Below, piece by piece: positions 37,295 through 46,534 of a stretch of DNA of 64,000 bases. Position numbers and translations under genes: made by a program. The stretch is taken from NCBI GenBank assembly GCA_963838885.1, contig CAWITB010000057.1, positions 1 to 64,000 of the forward strand, written 5' to 3'. The DNA comes from JAICMB01 sp963838885. Lineage in GTDB: Bacteria; Acidobacteriota; Terriglobia; Bryobacterales; Bryobacteraceae. The stretch's first letter is position 1. Each line of letters starts with the position of its first letter. Under the pieces are notes generated by a model, which saw only the letters and a program-made list of their open reading frames with translations, made no database searches and had not been told where the DNA came from.

Positions 37295-39872
37295 ATGAGA
37301 AGCTTCTTTGCCTCTATAACCCTGCTGTCGGGCACAGGAGACCGGGCGTATCGCGGGAACGCTGCCCGACGCCAGCGTCGCTCAAGTCACCAACACCGGC
37401 ACGAATCTGAGCAATTGCTATAACAACAACGAGCAGGGGCGCTTCACTTCCGCCGACTTGCAGCCAGGCGAGTACGACCTCTCGGTCGAGATGGCGGAGT
37501 TCAAGCGCTTCGTGCGGACGGGCATCGTTCTCCGGGTCGGAGACAGCCTCGAAATCCCCGTTGCGCTTGAACTCACGCCCTTTCCCGGCAATGTGATCCT
37601 GCAAAGCCGCATGGATCCGATCGCCGCGAAATTCATTTCGCTGTTTCCCAATCCGACCGGTCCCGGGCTGCGCTTCACGAACGCATCGAACGTCAATGTT
37701 GCCTACACCCGAGCGGTGGATGACAATCGCGTCGAGGCGCGCGTCGACCACAGCATTGGCTACAAACAGCGCTTCTTCGGCGCATAGGCGGTGGACAAGC
37801 GAAACCACGTGAATCCAAACGTGTACGGCAACGTCTCCGACCCCGTCCAGGGAAGCTTGCCGACGCAATCCCAGAACGCAAGAGGCGAATATCAGTACAC
37901 CTTCAGCCCGACCTGGATCGCCGAGCTCCGTTATGCGTTCAACTATCTCTTCTTCGCGCAATGCCCGGGCAGCGAGGGATACAGCGTTACCCAGTTCGAT
38001 CTGTCGCCGACGGTGCAGGAACAATTGCAGGCGCCGCAATTCCCGCGGCTCACCTTTTCCGACCTGACGGGCGGGACCACGGGCATGGGCTGGACGACGC
38101 AGTACATCAGCGGCACGCAGGTTTCGCACGTGTTCACGGCCAGCCTCAGCCACGTCACGGGTAACCAAGCGGTAAAATTTGGAGCGCAAGTGTCCGGGAT
38201 TATCTGAATCGCCTCGTCGTGAACACGGGCGACCTGAGTTTGCGTTCTCGCGCACCTTCACGCAAGGGAGCGCGCTGGCGGCGTCGAGCACGGCGGGCAG
38301 CTCCATCGCCGACGCGCTGCTCGGCCTCGCCGACAAGTTCCGGCCTGAGTATCGCCACGCCGACGGTGACGCACGCTTGGCAGCAGGCCTACTTCGTACA
38401 GGACGATTAGCGGGCGACCAAGCGGCTCACGCTGAAGCTGGGACTGCGCTGGGACATCCAGTTCCCGATGTCGAGGAGCACAACAATTTCGATTGGTTCA
38501 ATCCAAACCTGCCGTCGCCAATCGCCTCGGAGGTTCCGAGCCTGAATCTAAAGGGGGCGATCGTGTTTGCGAGCAATTCCAAGCGTAATCCTTGGGTTGC
38601 GAACCTGCCCGATTTCGCGCTCCGCGCTGGGCTCGCTTACAGCATCAACGATAAGCTTGTGAGCACACGGCATGTTCTACGCGCCGAACCCGTATGACGT
38701 CTCCGGACGCGTGGGCGACGGCTTCTCGCAAACGACGCCCTACGTCGCGACTGTCGATTGCGCCACGCCGATCGGAGTTATCTCCAATCCGTTCCCCCGA
38801 CGGTTTCGGCCTTCCTTTCGGTCTGGGCGGCGCGGCCAGCCCGGCTACAAATATCGGCCTGGGCGTGAATTATGCCCAACCGTACTTGCCGACTCCTTAT
38901 GTGCAGCAAAGGAATTTCGGATTGCAGCAGCAGTTGGGAGGGTCGCCGTTGATTGAGGCGGGTTACGATGACATGACGGGCACGCATCTGCCCGATTTCG
39001 GCTACCCGTTGAATCAATTGCAGCTCAGCCAACTCGGCCCGCAGATCAATCAGCTTGTGCCCCACCGATTTGACGGAATCGTCACGGTCGGCACGCTGGT
39101 GCAGCCTACTATTCGCGAGGGGCAGCTCCTCACAGCGTTCCCTCAATACAGCTCCGCGAACGTGCAGATTCCTACGGCCGCTGCGTCCACATACAATGCG
39201 CTGTTGCTCAAAGCGGTGAAGCGGTTTTCGCACGATCTTACTTTCATGCTGGCCTACACTTGCTCGAAACTGATCGACGATAACTCGGGAATCAAGACCT
39301 TCCTCGAGCCTGCTACGCCGCACCAGGATGCCCATAACCGGCGCGCCGATCGTTCGATCTCGGATCAGGACGTTTCGCAACGCTTCGTCACGTCGTTCTC
39401 CTACGGACCCTTCGGAAAGGGTAAACTGGTCGGCGGCAGTTGGCCGCGAGCCCTGAACGCCCTGGCCGGCGGTTGGCAGGTGACCGGCATTGTCACTCTT
39501 CCGTACTTCTCAAGTGGGTAATGCGGTGCTGCGTCCCAACAACAACGGAACGAGCGCGGACCTGACGACTCGCCCGAGGGCCGGCTCGCCGAGTATTTCA
39601 ATACCCCGGTGTTTTCGCAGCCCGCTCCGTTCACGTTTGGAAATGCGGACCGCAATTTACCCGATGTCTGCGGTCCCGGCCTGATGAATTTGCATTTTGA
39701 GCTGTACAAGGACATCCCTATTCGCGAGTGGCTGCACCTGCAGATGCGGGGAGAGGCGTTCAACCTGACGAATACGCCGGAGTTCAGCAATCCGGATACC
39801 GGATTGCTGGACCCCTCGTTCGGCGCCATCACGAGCCAGTTCAATTCGCCCCGTCAGATTCAGTCAGCCTGA
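37295..39872 (+). pseudogene. TonB-dependent receptor with carboxypeptidase-regulatory domain, frameshifted and internally deleted
   Basis: An ATG at 37295 starts a signal-like peptide (MRSFFASITLLS). After a shift comes the regulatory domain (AQETGRIAGTLPDASVAQVT, FTSADLQPGEYDLSVEMAEF). At about 37580 the text jumps from VALELTPFPGN straight to SRMDPIAAKFISLFPNPTGP, which in Acidobacterial receptors lies several hundred residues later, so the plug domain and early barrel are missing. The barrel then continues through at least six frames and two stops (near 37785 and 38205), with ARGEYQYTFSPTWIAELRYA, FSHDLTFMLAYTCSKLIDDN and the terminal FGAITSQFNSPRQIQ. Full-length relatives have about 1,100 residues. 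The product cannot function as a transporter. Confidence 0.87.
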
Positions 39873-39897
39873 GGCTCTCATTTTGAAAGGAAAACAC

Positions 39898-41241
39898 ATG
39901 ATGATTTCAACCCTTCGCGCTCTGCTTCTGACCGCGTTCGTTGCTGTGGCGGCATGCGGAGCCGATACCGGAACGCTGCAGGCCGGGGCGGCGAGAGTAG
40001 ACATCACGCCCGCCCCCGGCGCCGGGCTTCCCATGAGCGGCTATGCCGGCCGCAAGGAGGGTTTTAAGGGAATTCACGATCCTATCTACGCGCGCGCCAT
40101 CGTTTTTGGAGACGGCACGAACCTCGCGGCGATCGTCACGTGGGAACTGATCGGCGTACCCACCCCCGTTTGGGAGGAGCTTTCGCAGCGTATCGCGAAG
40201 GAGCAGGGGATTCCAATCGAGCGCCTGCTGCTCGCGGCTGTTCATGACCATAGCGCGCCATCGCCGTCCGGCATGTATGGCAACGCCTCGCCGAAATCCG
40301 TCGAATATACCAAGAAGCTGGAGAACGATACGGTCGAAGCGGTGGGTAAGGCGAAAGCGAATCTTCAGCCGGCCAAGATCGGTATCGGGACCGGGAAGGC
40401 ATACGTGAATATCAACCGCCGCGAATATTCGCCGCAGCGCGAATGGTGGTGGCTAGGTTACAACCCGGAGGGGCCGTCCGACAAGACCATTACGGTAATC
40501 CGCTTCGATGCGCTCTCCGGAAAGCCCATCGCGTTATTCATCAACTATCCCGTACACGCCGTCGTGATGGGACCGGATAATTATCAGATCAGCGGCGATT
40601 TGGCTGGCGCCACGTCCCGCTACGTGGAGAATTATTACCGCGGCGGGCCGGAGAATAAGCCGCGAAGCGATGCCGGTTTTGCGATCCGGCTGCGGCCGGA
40701 GGAGTCCACCGAAGGAGTGGTAGTCCCCTGGACCAGCGGCGCGGCGGGAGACCAGAATCCCATCGTCGAGGCGCGGGATTCGGACTTCACGCTGGTGGAT
40801 GCGCTGGGCACGATTTTGGGCGAGCAGGCGGTGCGCGTCTCGGAAGGGATTCGCACCACCGGCCGCGCCAGTGTATGGGGAAAGCAAGAAGTGATCACCT
40901 GCCCCGGGCGAAAAGCGGAAGCCGGTCCGCGGCCGCGCAAAGATTACAAGTGGGAAGAGGGCAATCCGGTCAACATACGCCTAAGCCTGCTGATGATCAA
41001 CGATATCGCTTTGGCCGGCGTATCGGGCGAACCCTTGACCATGATTTACCAGCACCTGATGAAGGAGACGCCGTTCAGCCACACGGTTATGGTGGCGCAC
41101 GCCAACGGATCGAGCGGATATATCCCCGATGACGCCGCATTCGGGCAGATCAGTTACGAGATCGCCACTTCGCGCCTGAAGCCGGGCTGCGCCGAAAACT
41201 CGATCGTGAACGGCTTTTTGAACTTGATGGACCAGCGTTAG
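39898..41241 (+). CDS. Neutral/alkaline ceramidase-like secreted hydrolase, second copy
   Basis: ATG at 39898 (or 39901) follows GAAAGGA; the earlier TTG at 39883 lies inside that ribosome site. A signal peptide ends near AACGADTG. The ceramidase N-terminal domain reads LQAGAARVDITPAPGAGLPM, with AAVHDHSAPSPSG near residue 115, NYPVHAVVMGPDN near 222 and PWTSGAAGDQNPI near 287. The 448-residue protein shares architecture with the copy at 28099-29370 but diverges in sequence. It follows the TonB receptor remnant by 25 bases and may once have been expressed with it. Its last four bases overlap the convergent permease gene. Confidence 0.85.
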   Translation: MMISTLRALLLTAFVAVAACGADTGTLQAGAARVDITPAPGAGLPMSGYAGRKEGFKGIHDPIYARAIVFGDGTNLAAIVTWELIGVPTPVWEELSQRIAKEQGIPIERLLLAAVHDHSAPSPSGMYGNASPKSVEYTKKLENDTVEAVGKAKANLQPAKIGIGTGKAYVNINRREYSPQREWWWLGYNPEGPSDKTITVIRFDALSGKPIALFINYPVHAVVMGPDNYQISGDLAGATSRYVENYYRGGPENKPRSDAGFAIRLRPEESTEGVVVPWTSGAAGDQNPIVEARDSDFTLVDALGTILGEQAVRVSEGIRTTGRASVWGKQEVITCPGRKAEAGPRPRKDYKWEEGNPVNIRLSLLMINDIALAGVSGEPLTMIYQHLMKETPFSHTVMVAHANGSSGYIPDDAAFGQISYEIATSRLKPGCAENSIVNGFLNLMDQR

Positions 41242-42575
41242 GGCGCTGCGGCGCGTCCCGGCACGGGTTTGGCCCAGATGCGGTAGGCGCCCACTCCAGT
41301 CACGATAACGACTAATGCCATAAGCGAGGGCCACGACTCGGTTACGAACGCGTTTATTATGAACCAAACGGACACTAGTACGAACAGCCACAGCGTGTAG
41401 GGATACATCCACATACGATACGGGCGCGGGTAGTCCGGCAGTTTTTTGCGGAGTACATAAACGGCGGCGGCGCCCATGCTGTAAAAGATCCAGGCGGCAA
41501 GAATCGAATACGAATAGAGGGTCTCGTAAGAACCAGTAAGGACTAAAACCGCGGTCCAGATCCCGCCACAAAGGATCGCAAAGGACGGCGTCCGAAAACG
41601 AGGATGAACGCGGCCGAAGCGCGCAAAGAAAAGCCCGTCCTGCGCCTGTGCGAATGGCACGCGAGCCGCCGTCAGAATGCAGCCATTCACCGCGCCGATG
41701 ATGGAGAGCAGAACGGTGATGGACACGAATGTTCCGCCAACAGATCCGAGCGTACGCGTGGCCAGATCGGCGCCAACCCGCTCGCTGGCTGCGATCTCCG
41801 GGATGCTCATGATCCTCAAATAGCCGACGTTGGCGAAAACGTAAAGCGCCCCGACCACCGCCATTCCGAAAACGAGCGCGCGTACTAGATTCCGTTGCGG
41901 GTTCTTCACTTCTCCCGCCACGAAACTCACAAAGCTCCACCCGTTGTAGGTCATGAGACACGCGGCCATTGCCATTCCAAAATGCCCCAGCGAGAATGGC
42001 GTCGGCGCGGAGATCGCGGCGGGCCCGGCGACCTTTGAGCTTAATAATGCCGCCGCAATGAGAACCGTCAATCCCCCGATCTTCAGGAATGTAAACGTGC
42101 GCTGTACCCACGCGCTTTCACGTACGCCAACGTAGTTGATCGCCGATAGCACCGCTAGAAGCGCGAGGGACACGAGCTTGCTCATCGCCGGAGTCAAGCG
42201 CACGAATTGGCCTACATAGATCGAAAATGTGACGGTCAACCATGCGGTACCTCCCGCCATAACCGCCAGCATGAAAGTCCAGCCGCTCACGAACCCCCAC
42301 AACGGACCGTATGCTTCGCGCAAATAAACGTATTGACCACCGGTGGCGGGGATCATGGCGCCAAGCTCCGCGTAGGCCAGCGCGCCGAAGAACGAAAGCG
42401 CTCCGGAAACGATCCAGACGGCGAGAATTGCCGGCCGGGACGGAAGTTCTCTGGCGATCAGGTTGGGTAAGACAAAAATGCCGGAGCCAATCACGATCCC
42501 AATTACGATTGCGGACGCGTCCAGCATTCCCAGACTACGCGGCAACTCGTATTGACTCGGCTCCGGGGAGTGCAT
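41238..42575 (-). CDS. APC-superfamily amino acid permease
   Basis: Twelve hydrophobic helices are visible. Helix 1 contains the substrate-binding glycine run IVIGSGIFVLPN near residue 28, and helix 6 has MTYNGWSFVSFVAGEVKNP near 212, the family hallmark. The C-terminus is polar. Proteins of this type exchange or co-transport amino acids across the inner membrane. At 445 residues it has standard length. No regulatory element or partner enzyme adjoins it, so the substrate remains open. Confidence 0.93.
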   Translation of the reverse strand: MHSPEPSQYELPRSLGMLDASAIVIGIVIGSGIFVLPNLIARELPSRPAILAVWIVSGALSFFGALAYAELGAMIPATGGQYVYLREAYGPLWGFVSGWTFMLAVMAGGTAWLTVTFSIYVGQFVRLTPAMSKLVSLALLAVLSAINYVGVRESAWVQRTFTFLKIGGLTVLIAAALLSSKVAGPAAISAPTPFSLGHFGMAMAACLMTYNGWSFVSFVAGEVKNPQRNLVRALVFGMAVVGALYVFANVGYLRIMSIPEIAASERVGADLATRTLGSVGGTFVSITVLLSIIGAVNGCILTAARVPFAQAQDGLFFARFGRVHPRFRTPSFAILCGGIWTAVLVLTGSYETLYSYSILAAWIFYSMGAAAVYVLRKKLPDYPRPYRMWMYPYTLWLFVLVSVWFIINAFVTESWPSLMALVVIVTGVGAYRIWAKPVPGRAAAP

Positions 42576-42599
42576 ATTCCTATTGTGCGCGGAACATTT

Positions 42600-42884
42600 T
42601 TAGATGCCGGCCGCCGGACGGCTCACCATTAAAAAACATTTCCGCGCAGGCGGATCGTTCGCAGTTCCACCGGGCGCAAAAATATTAGTTTGCAGACCCC
42701 ACCACGGGCCGTCGTTCCGGCCACCCAGCATGACCCACGTCCGGGCATCCCGCGACCTCCAGTACGTATTGTGCAGTGAGGCCCCCGCTTCCGAAAACAC
42801 CAAGTCGTCACATTGAATGAAATCAACCAGGCCAAACTGAATCGGCTTCAACAAAACTCGCCGAAGAAACCCCGAACTGATCAA
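42600..42884 (-). other. Uncertain coding remnant upstream of the permease
   Basis: An open frame of 94 residues (containing ARTWVMLGGRNDGPWWGL) lies upstream of the permease on the same strand. A second frame across the same bases is equally open. No domain, signal peptide or ribosome site is convincing. It may be the 3' end of a decayed gene or non-coding. Confidence 0.22.
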
Positions 42885-43395
42885 AGCGGCTCGCGCTGAG
42901 TTGGCAATTGGCGAAAGGAGAAGTATTGCACAATGAGGACACTTCGAGGTGCAACGGGCGTATTCACCAGCGGAGTCGTATCAACACAGCAAGCGACCCA
43001 TCGCGCTGTATTTCCCCCCGCCACGCCGACGAAAGCTGCTCCATGTGCTGGAGCATCGCTCCAGGTCTGGCCGCGCCGATGCAGATATCGGACACGCTGT
43101 CTCGCGGCCTTTCCCAATTGCGTGGCCGACGGACGCGGCGTGCTGCAGATGCTGGGTAGCCTATATAAACATCACGCGGCAGCCCGCGCCGCGAGGCTCC
43201 CGCCCCCAGAGCCTCTCAACTGATTTTTCCCGATTTTCGCAGTTCTCGCGCCGCCTGCATCCGGAAGAAATAGGGTTGCGGCCCTCTACGCAGGCAAACC
43301 GAAAGCTCACGATTTAGGTACGACTCGTGCCATGCTTGATCGTTGGACAACGATCATCGCACCAGCATCGCGCGTGAAAGATACGCTATTCTGGA
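42885..43395. other. Gap with no recognised gene before rpsP
   Basis: About 510 bases contain several overlapping short frames on both strands with Arg/Pro-rich shadow-like translations. The ffh gene, which often precedes rpsP, is not here. The promoter of the rpsP operon should lie in the last 100 bases; I see no unambiguous -35/-10 pair. Confidence 0.5.
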
Positions 43396-43407
43396 GTGGA
43401 TAAAGAC

Positions 43408-43683
43408 ATGTTGATGATACGACTGGCGCGTTTCGGCGCCAAGAAGAAGCCCACTTACCGCCTGGTGGTGATCGAAAAAGAGAGGGCCCGCGACAGCCGC
43501 GCAGTGGAAGTGGTTGGATTTTACAACCCGGTGAGCCAGCCGCAAGTGGTCACGTTGAAGCACGACCGTCTGCAGTATTGGATGAAAAATGGCGCGCAGC
43601 CTTCCGATACCGTAAGCCGTCTGCTAAAGAAGAATCCCGCGCCTTCTTCGGAAGCGGCTCCCGAACCAGCTCCCGCGGCGTAA
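43408..43683 (+). CDS. rpsP: 30S ribosomal protein S16
   Basis: The protein reads MLMIRLARFGAKKKPTYRLV, with SRAVEVVGFYNPVSQP and LQYWMKNGAQPSDTVSRLL, all diagnostic for S16, a small-subunit assembly protein. I chose ATG 43408 over the GTG at 43396 because the GGAG at 43393-43396 lies a normal distance upstream and S16 proteins begin with MxMIRLxR. A short Ala/Pro/Glu tail extends past the conserved core. First gene of the khpA-rimM-trmD-rplS operon. Confidence 0.95.
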   Translation: MLMIRLARFGAKKKPTYRLVVIEKERARDSRAVEVVGFYNPVSQPQVVTLKHDRLQYWMKNGAQPSDTVSRLLKKNPAPSSEAAPEPAPAA

Positions 43684-43708
43684 AGGCGCGGAGATAGGGC
43701 ATAGAACA

Positions 43709-43939
43709 TTGCGAGAACTCGTCGAAGATATTGCGAAGGCTCTTGTGGACCTGCCCGAACAGGTAGTGGTTCGGGAGGTCGAGGGTGAGCAGACGACCGT
43801 TCTTGAACTGCGCGTTGCCCCCAGCGATCTCGGCAAAGTGATCGGGAAACAAGGCCGCACGGCCCGTTCCATCCGCACTCTGTTGGGAGCGGCGGGCATG
43901 AAGCTGAACCGCCGTTTCACGCTCGAGATTCTCGAGTAG
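43709..43939 (+). CDS. khpA: KH-domain RNA-binding protein
   Basis: The 76-residue protein is a single KH domain with the GxxG loop in KVIGKQGRTARSIRTLL (near residue 46). It starts with TTG at 43709. The KhpA/YlqC family binds RNA and partners KhpB in controlling cell-wall and ribosome-related transcripts. Its position between rpsP and rimM is conserved in many phyla. Its TAG stop is followed immediately and in the same frame by rimM. Confidence 0.92.
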   Translation: MRELVEDIAKALVDLPEQVVVREVEGEQTTVLELRVAPSDLGKVIGKQGRTARSIRTLLGAAGMKLNRRFTLEILE

Positions 43940-43942
43940 GTT

Positions 43943-44434
43943 CTGGAACCGGAGTTCGTCACCATCGCCGAAGCGCTTCGCCCCCGCGGAATCAAGGGCG
44001 AACTTGCCGCGCTTCCTCTGAGCGGCAATCCGGAACGCGTTCGCCGCGTTTTCATCAACGGCGCGCCATACGAGGTTGAGGACGTCTGGCGCCATGGCGA
44101 CCTCGTGATCTTCAAGTTTCAAGGCATCGATTCCATAACGGATGCCGGGAAGCTGGCGGGGGCCGACGTCGCCATTCCGTGGGAAGATCGCCTGGAGCTG
44201 CCGAATGACGAGTATTATCAGACCGACCTGATCGGCTGCGCCGTCGAGGCCCGTGATGGTAAGGCCATTGGAGTCGTCGAAGGATGGCGCGAGTACGGGG
44301 GACCGCCGCTGCTCGCGGTAAACGCCAACGGCCGCGAGATTTTGGTTCCGTTCGCGAAGTCGATTTGCGTGGAGATCGACGCGGCGCGCCGCCGCATTGT
44401 TGTCGAGCTGCCCGAAGGATTAGAGGACCTGTGA
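43943..44434 (+). CDS. rimM: Ribosome maturation factor RimM, apparent CTG start
   Basis: The conserved N-terminal barrel begins FVTIAEALRPRGIKGELAAL and is followed by the PRC barrel (YYQTDLIGCAVEARDGKAIG, EILVPFAKSICVEID, ending VELPEGLEDL). RimM assists 30S head assembly with S19. Between the khpA stop (43937-43939) and this conserved sequence there is no ATG, GTG or TTG in frame. The only near-start is CTG at 43943, giving MEPEFVTIAEAL. The first ATG (44105) would delete the whole RimM barrel. Translation may be coupled to khpA termination four bases upstream. Its end overlaps the trmD start. Confidence 0.85.
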   Translation: MEPEFVTIAEALRPRGIKGELAALPLSGNPERVRRVFINGAPYEVEDVWRHGDLVIFKFQGIDSITDAGKLAGADVAIPWEDRLELPNDEYYQTDLIGCAVEARDGKAIGVVEGWREYGGPPLLAVNANGREILVPFAKSICVEIDAARRRIVVELPEGLEDL

Positions 44435-45111
44435 AGTTCCATATCCTGACGATTTTCCCCGATTTTTTCGATGGTCCCTTGCGGCACGGCGTAGTTCCGC
44501 GCGCGGTGGAAACGGGCATTTTGCAGATCCATGTTTACGACCTGCGGAACTGGACCACGGACCGTCATCGCACCGTGGATGACCGGCCTTTCGGCGGCGG
44601 GGAGGGCATGCTGCTGAAGCCGGAGCCGATCTTTAAGGCCGTCGAAAGCATCTGTCCGGAGCGCACAGCCCGACAGCGCGTTGTGCTTCTCTCGGCGTCG
44701 GGCAAGCGTTTCGACCAGGCCGCGGCGCGCCGCTTGAGCGGCATTGAAGAATTACTACTGATCTGCGGCCGCTATGAAGGCGTGGATGAGCGCGTCGCCG
44801 ATCACCTCGCCGACGAAGAACTATCAATTGGAGATTTCGTACTGAGCGGCGGCGAATTGGCGGCCGCCCTGATCGTGGACTGCGTCGCGCGCCTCCTTCC
44901 GGGCGTTCTCGGACACCCCGATTCGGCCGTGCGGGAATCCTTTGGCGAAAACGGCGCGCTCGATTGTCCGCAATACACGAGGCCGGCGGAATTTCGCGGC
45001 TTGACGACGCCCGAAACGCTCCTCAAAGGCAACCACGAGCAAATTCGTAAGTGGCGCCGCGACGCGGCGCGCGAAAAGACCGCGCGCAACCGGCCCGATC
45101 TATTACAATAA
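44431..45111 (+). CDS. trmD: tRNA (guanine-N1)-methyltransferase
   Basis: The start is GTG 44431, overlapping the rimM stop as GTGA, and gives the canonical KFHILTIFPDFFDGPLRHGV. The trefoil-knot SAM site is visible as LLICGRYEGVDERV near residue 110 and ELSIGDFVLSGGELAAALIV near 130, and RPAEFRGLTTPETLLKGNHE follows. TrmD makes m1G37 in tRNA and prevents frameshifting. At 226 residues it is complete. Confidence 0.95.
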   Translation: MKFHILTIFPDFFDGPLRHGVVPRAVETGILQIHVYDLRNWTTDRHRTVDDRPFGGGEGMLLKPEPIFKAVESICPERTARQRVVLLSASGKRFDQAAARRLSGIEELLLICGRYEGVDERVADHLADEELSIGDFVLSGGELAAALIVDCVARLLPGVLGHPDSAVRESFGENGALDCPQYTRPAEFRGLTTPETLLKGNHEQIRKWRRDAAREKTARNRPDLLQ

Positions 45112-45136
45112 AGGATCAAAAGGAAATTCAAAACCC

Positions 45137-45484
45137 ATGCAAACAGCGCTACTCAGCAAGGTCATCGATAAAAATAAGCGCAAGGACCTTCCCGAATTTC
45201 GCCCCGGAGACACCATTCGCGTCCACGTCAGAATCAGGGAGGGCGATAAAGAGCGCCTGCAAGCCTTCGAAGGTACCGTAATCGCGCGCAAAAATACGGG
45301 CATGGGCGAGACCATTACCGTCCGCAAGGTGAGCTTTGGGCAGGGCGTGGAACGCATTTTCCCGCTCCACGCGCCGGTTATCGATCACATCGATGTCGTG
45401 CGCACCGGCCGCGTGCGGCGCGCCAAGCTGTACTATCTGCGGGGACTCAAGGGCAAGGCTGCCCGTTTGCGCGAACGCGAGTAA
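45137..45484 (+). CDS. rplS: 50S ribosomal protein L19
   Basis: The 115-residue protein has the L19 signatures PEFRPGDTIRVHVRIREGDK, RLQAFEGTVIARKN and GQGVERIFPLHAPVIDHIDV, and ends in KLYYLRGLKGKAARLRERE. It stabilises the 30S-50S interface. AAGGATCAAAAGGA upstream provides the ribosome site. It is 25 bases after trmD. Confidence 0.96.
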   Translation: MQTALLSKVIDKNKRKDLPEFRPGDTIRVHVRIREGDKERLQAFEGTVIARKNTGMGETITVRKVSFGQGVERIFPLHAPVIDHIDVVRTGRVRRAKLYYLRGLKGKAARLRERE

Positions 45485-45523
45485 CGCTCGCGATCCGGTT
45501 GGCGCCCGGGCGGGAATCGAACA

Positions 45524-46222
45524 GTGAAGTGCCAGAGCAAGTACGAGCGCGAGGCCCGTTCGCTGGGATTTAGCCGCATCGCGGGCCTCGACGAAGTCGG
45601 CCGCGGCGCTCTGTTCGGACCCGTCTTCGCCGCTGCCGTAATCCTCGCGCCGGACCGTCAGATTCGCGGTCTGCGCGATAGCAAAGTGCTCCCGCCGGAG
45701 CGGCGCGAAGAGCTTGCCGTGCGCATCCGAGAGCGCGCGGCCGCCTGGGCGGTCGCCGCCATCGACGCATTCGAAATCGATCGCATCAATATCTACCAAG
45801 CCTCGCGGGCGGCCATGCTCCGCGCCGTCGAGCAACTCAAGCCCGCGCCGGATTTTCTGCTGGTTGACGCCATTTCGGTCGATCTGGCGATTGGGCAGCG
45901 CGCCATCATTCACGGCGATGCGCTATCGCAGTCCATCGCCGCCGCGTCTATCATTGCAAAGGTGGAACGCGACGCCTGCATGTGCGAATGGGACCGGGTT
46001 TTCCCGCTGTACGGTCTCAAGAGCCATAAGGGTTATTGCACGGACGAACACTGGCAGGCTCTCGAGAAGTACGGTCCGACTCCGCTGCATCGCTTCAGCT
46101 TCTGGCCCGTCCGTGCCCACTGTCCACATGCGCTGTGGAGCGGTTATCCGGCGCAAGCAGAGCTTTTCGCCGCGGAAAATGACGATGCGGCTGTCGCTGT
46201 CCAGGAGGCGGCATGCCGGTAA
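45524..46222 (+). CDS. rnhB: Ribonuclease HII
   Basis: The catalytic Asp-Glu pair lies in IAGLDEVGRGALFGPV near residue 23, with further acidic residues in LLVDAISVD and YGLKSHKGYCTDEHWQAL. It removes ribonucleotides and RNA primers from DNA. It starts with GTG 45524 after a weak ribosome site. The last 10 bases overlap the next gene. At 232 residues it has normal length, with a slightly extended acidic C-terminus. Confidence 0.94.
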   Translation: MKCQSKYEREARSLGFSRIAGLDEVGRGALFGPVFAAAVILAPDRQIRGLRDSKVLPPERREELAVRIRERAAAWAVAAIDAFEIDRINIYQASRAAMLRAVEQLKPAPDFLLVDAISVDLAIGQRAIIHGDALSQSIAAASIIAKVERDACMCEWDRVFPLYGLKSHKGYCTDEHWQALEKYGPTPLHRFSFWPVRAHCPHALWSGYPAQAELFAAENDDAAVAVQEAACR

Positions 46223-46503
46223 GGCCGCAGACCCACAGCGGCGCCGCGATCCCGGCCTCGCCGACGGGTTGGTATCTGAAGTTCAAAGTCCTGCTGTTCA
46301 TCGTTTTTTCCTTCGAGATCGGCTTCGTCCTGCTGGTATTTCCGTGGATGCAAGGCTGGGATAAGACTTCCATTCCCGTCGTGCTGCACTGGTTATCCGG
46401 CGTCTGGGACAACCCCTATTTCCGGGGCGCGATCAGCGGCCTCGGCGCGGTGAACATCTACATCTCGCTACTCGAAGTGTCGCGTTTGAGGCGGCCTTCC
46501 TGA
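46213..46503 (+). CDS. Small membrane protein between rnhB and lepB
   Basis: The 96-residue protein has a membrane segment at about 22-45 (KVLLFIVFSFEIGFVLLVFP) and a weaker one at 72-90. Its start lies inside rnhB, so it is co-translated. I do not recognise a family. The position before the signal peptidases suggests a role in export or envelope biology, but that is inference from context only. Confidence 0.65.
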   Translation: MPVRPQTHSGAAIPASPTGWYLKFKVLLFIVFSFEIGFVLLVFPWMQGWDKTSIPVVLHWLSGVWDNPYFRGAISGLGAVNIYISLLEVSRLRRPS

Positions 46504-46534
46504 GCCGGGACTGCTAACATGAGGGTATCCGGTG

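Noticed and set aside
45490..45530. A tRNA-like 3' end on the minus strand (TTCGATTCCCGCCCGGGCG with a following CCA)
   Set aside because: The T-stem does not pair and no acceptor, D or anticodon arm can be built. The sequence is the rplS-rnhB spacer and the rnhB start.
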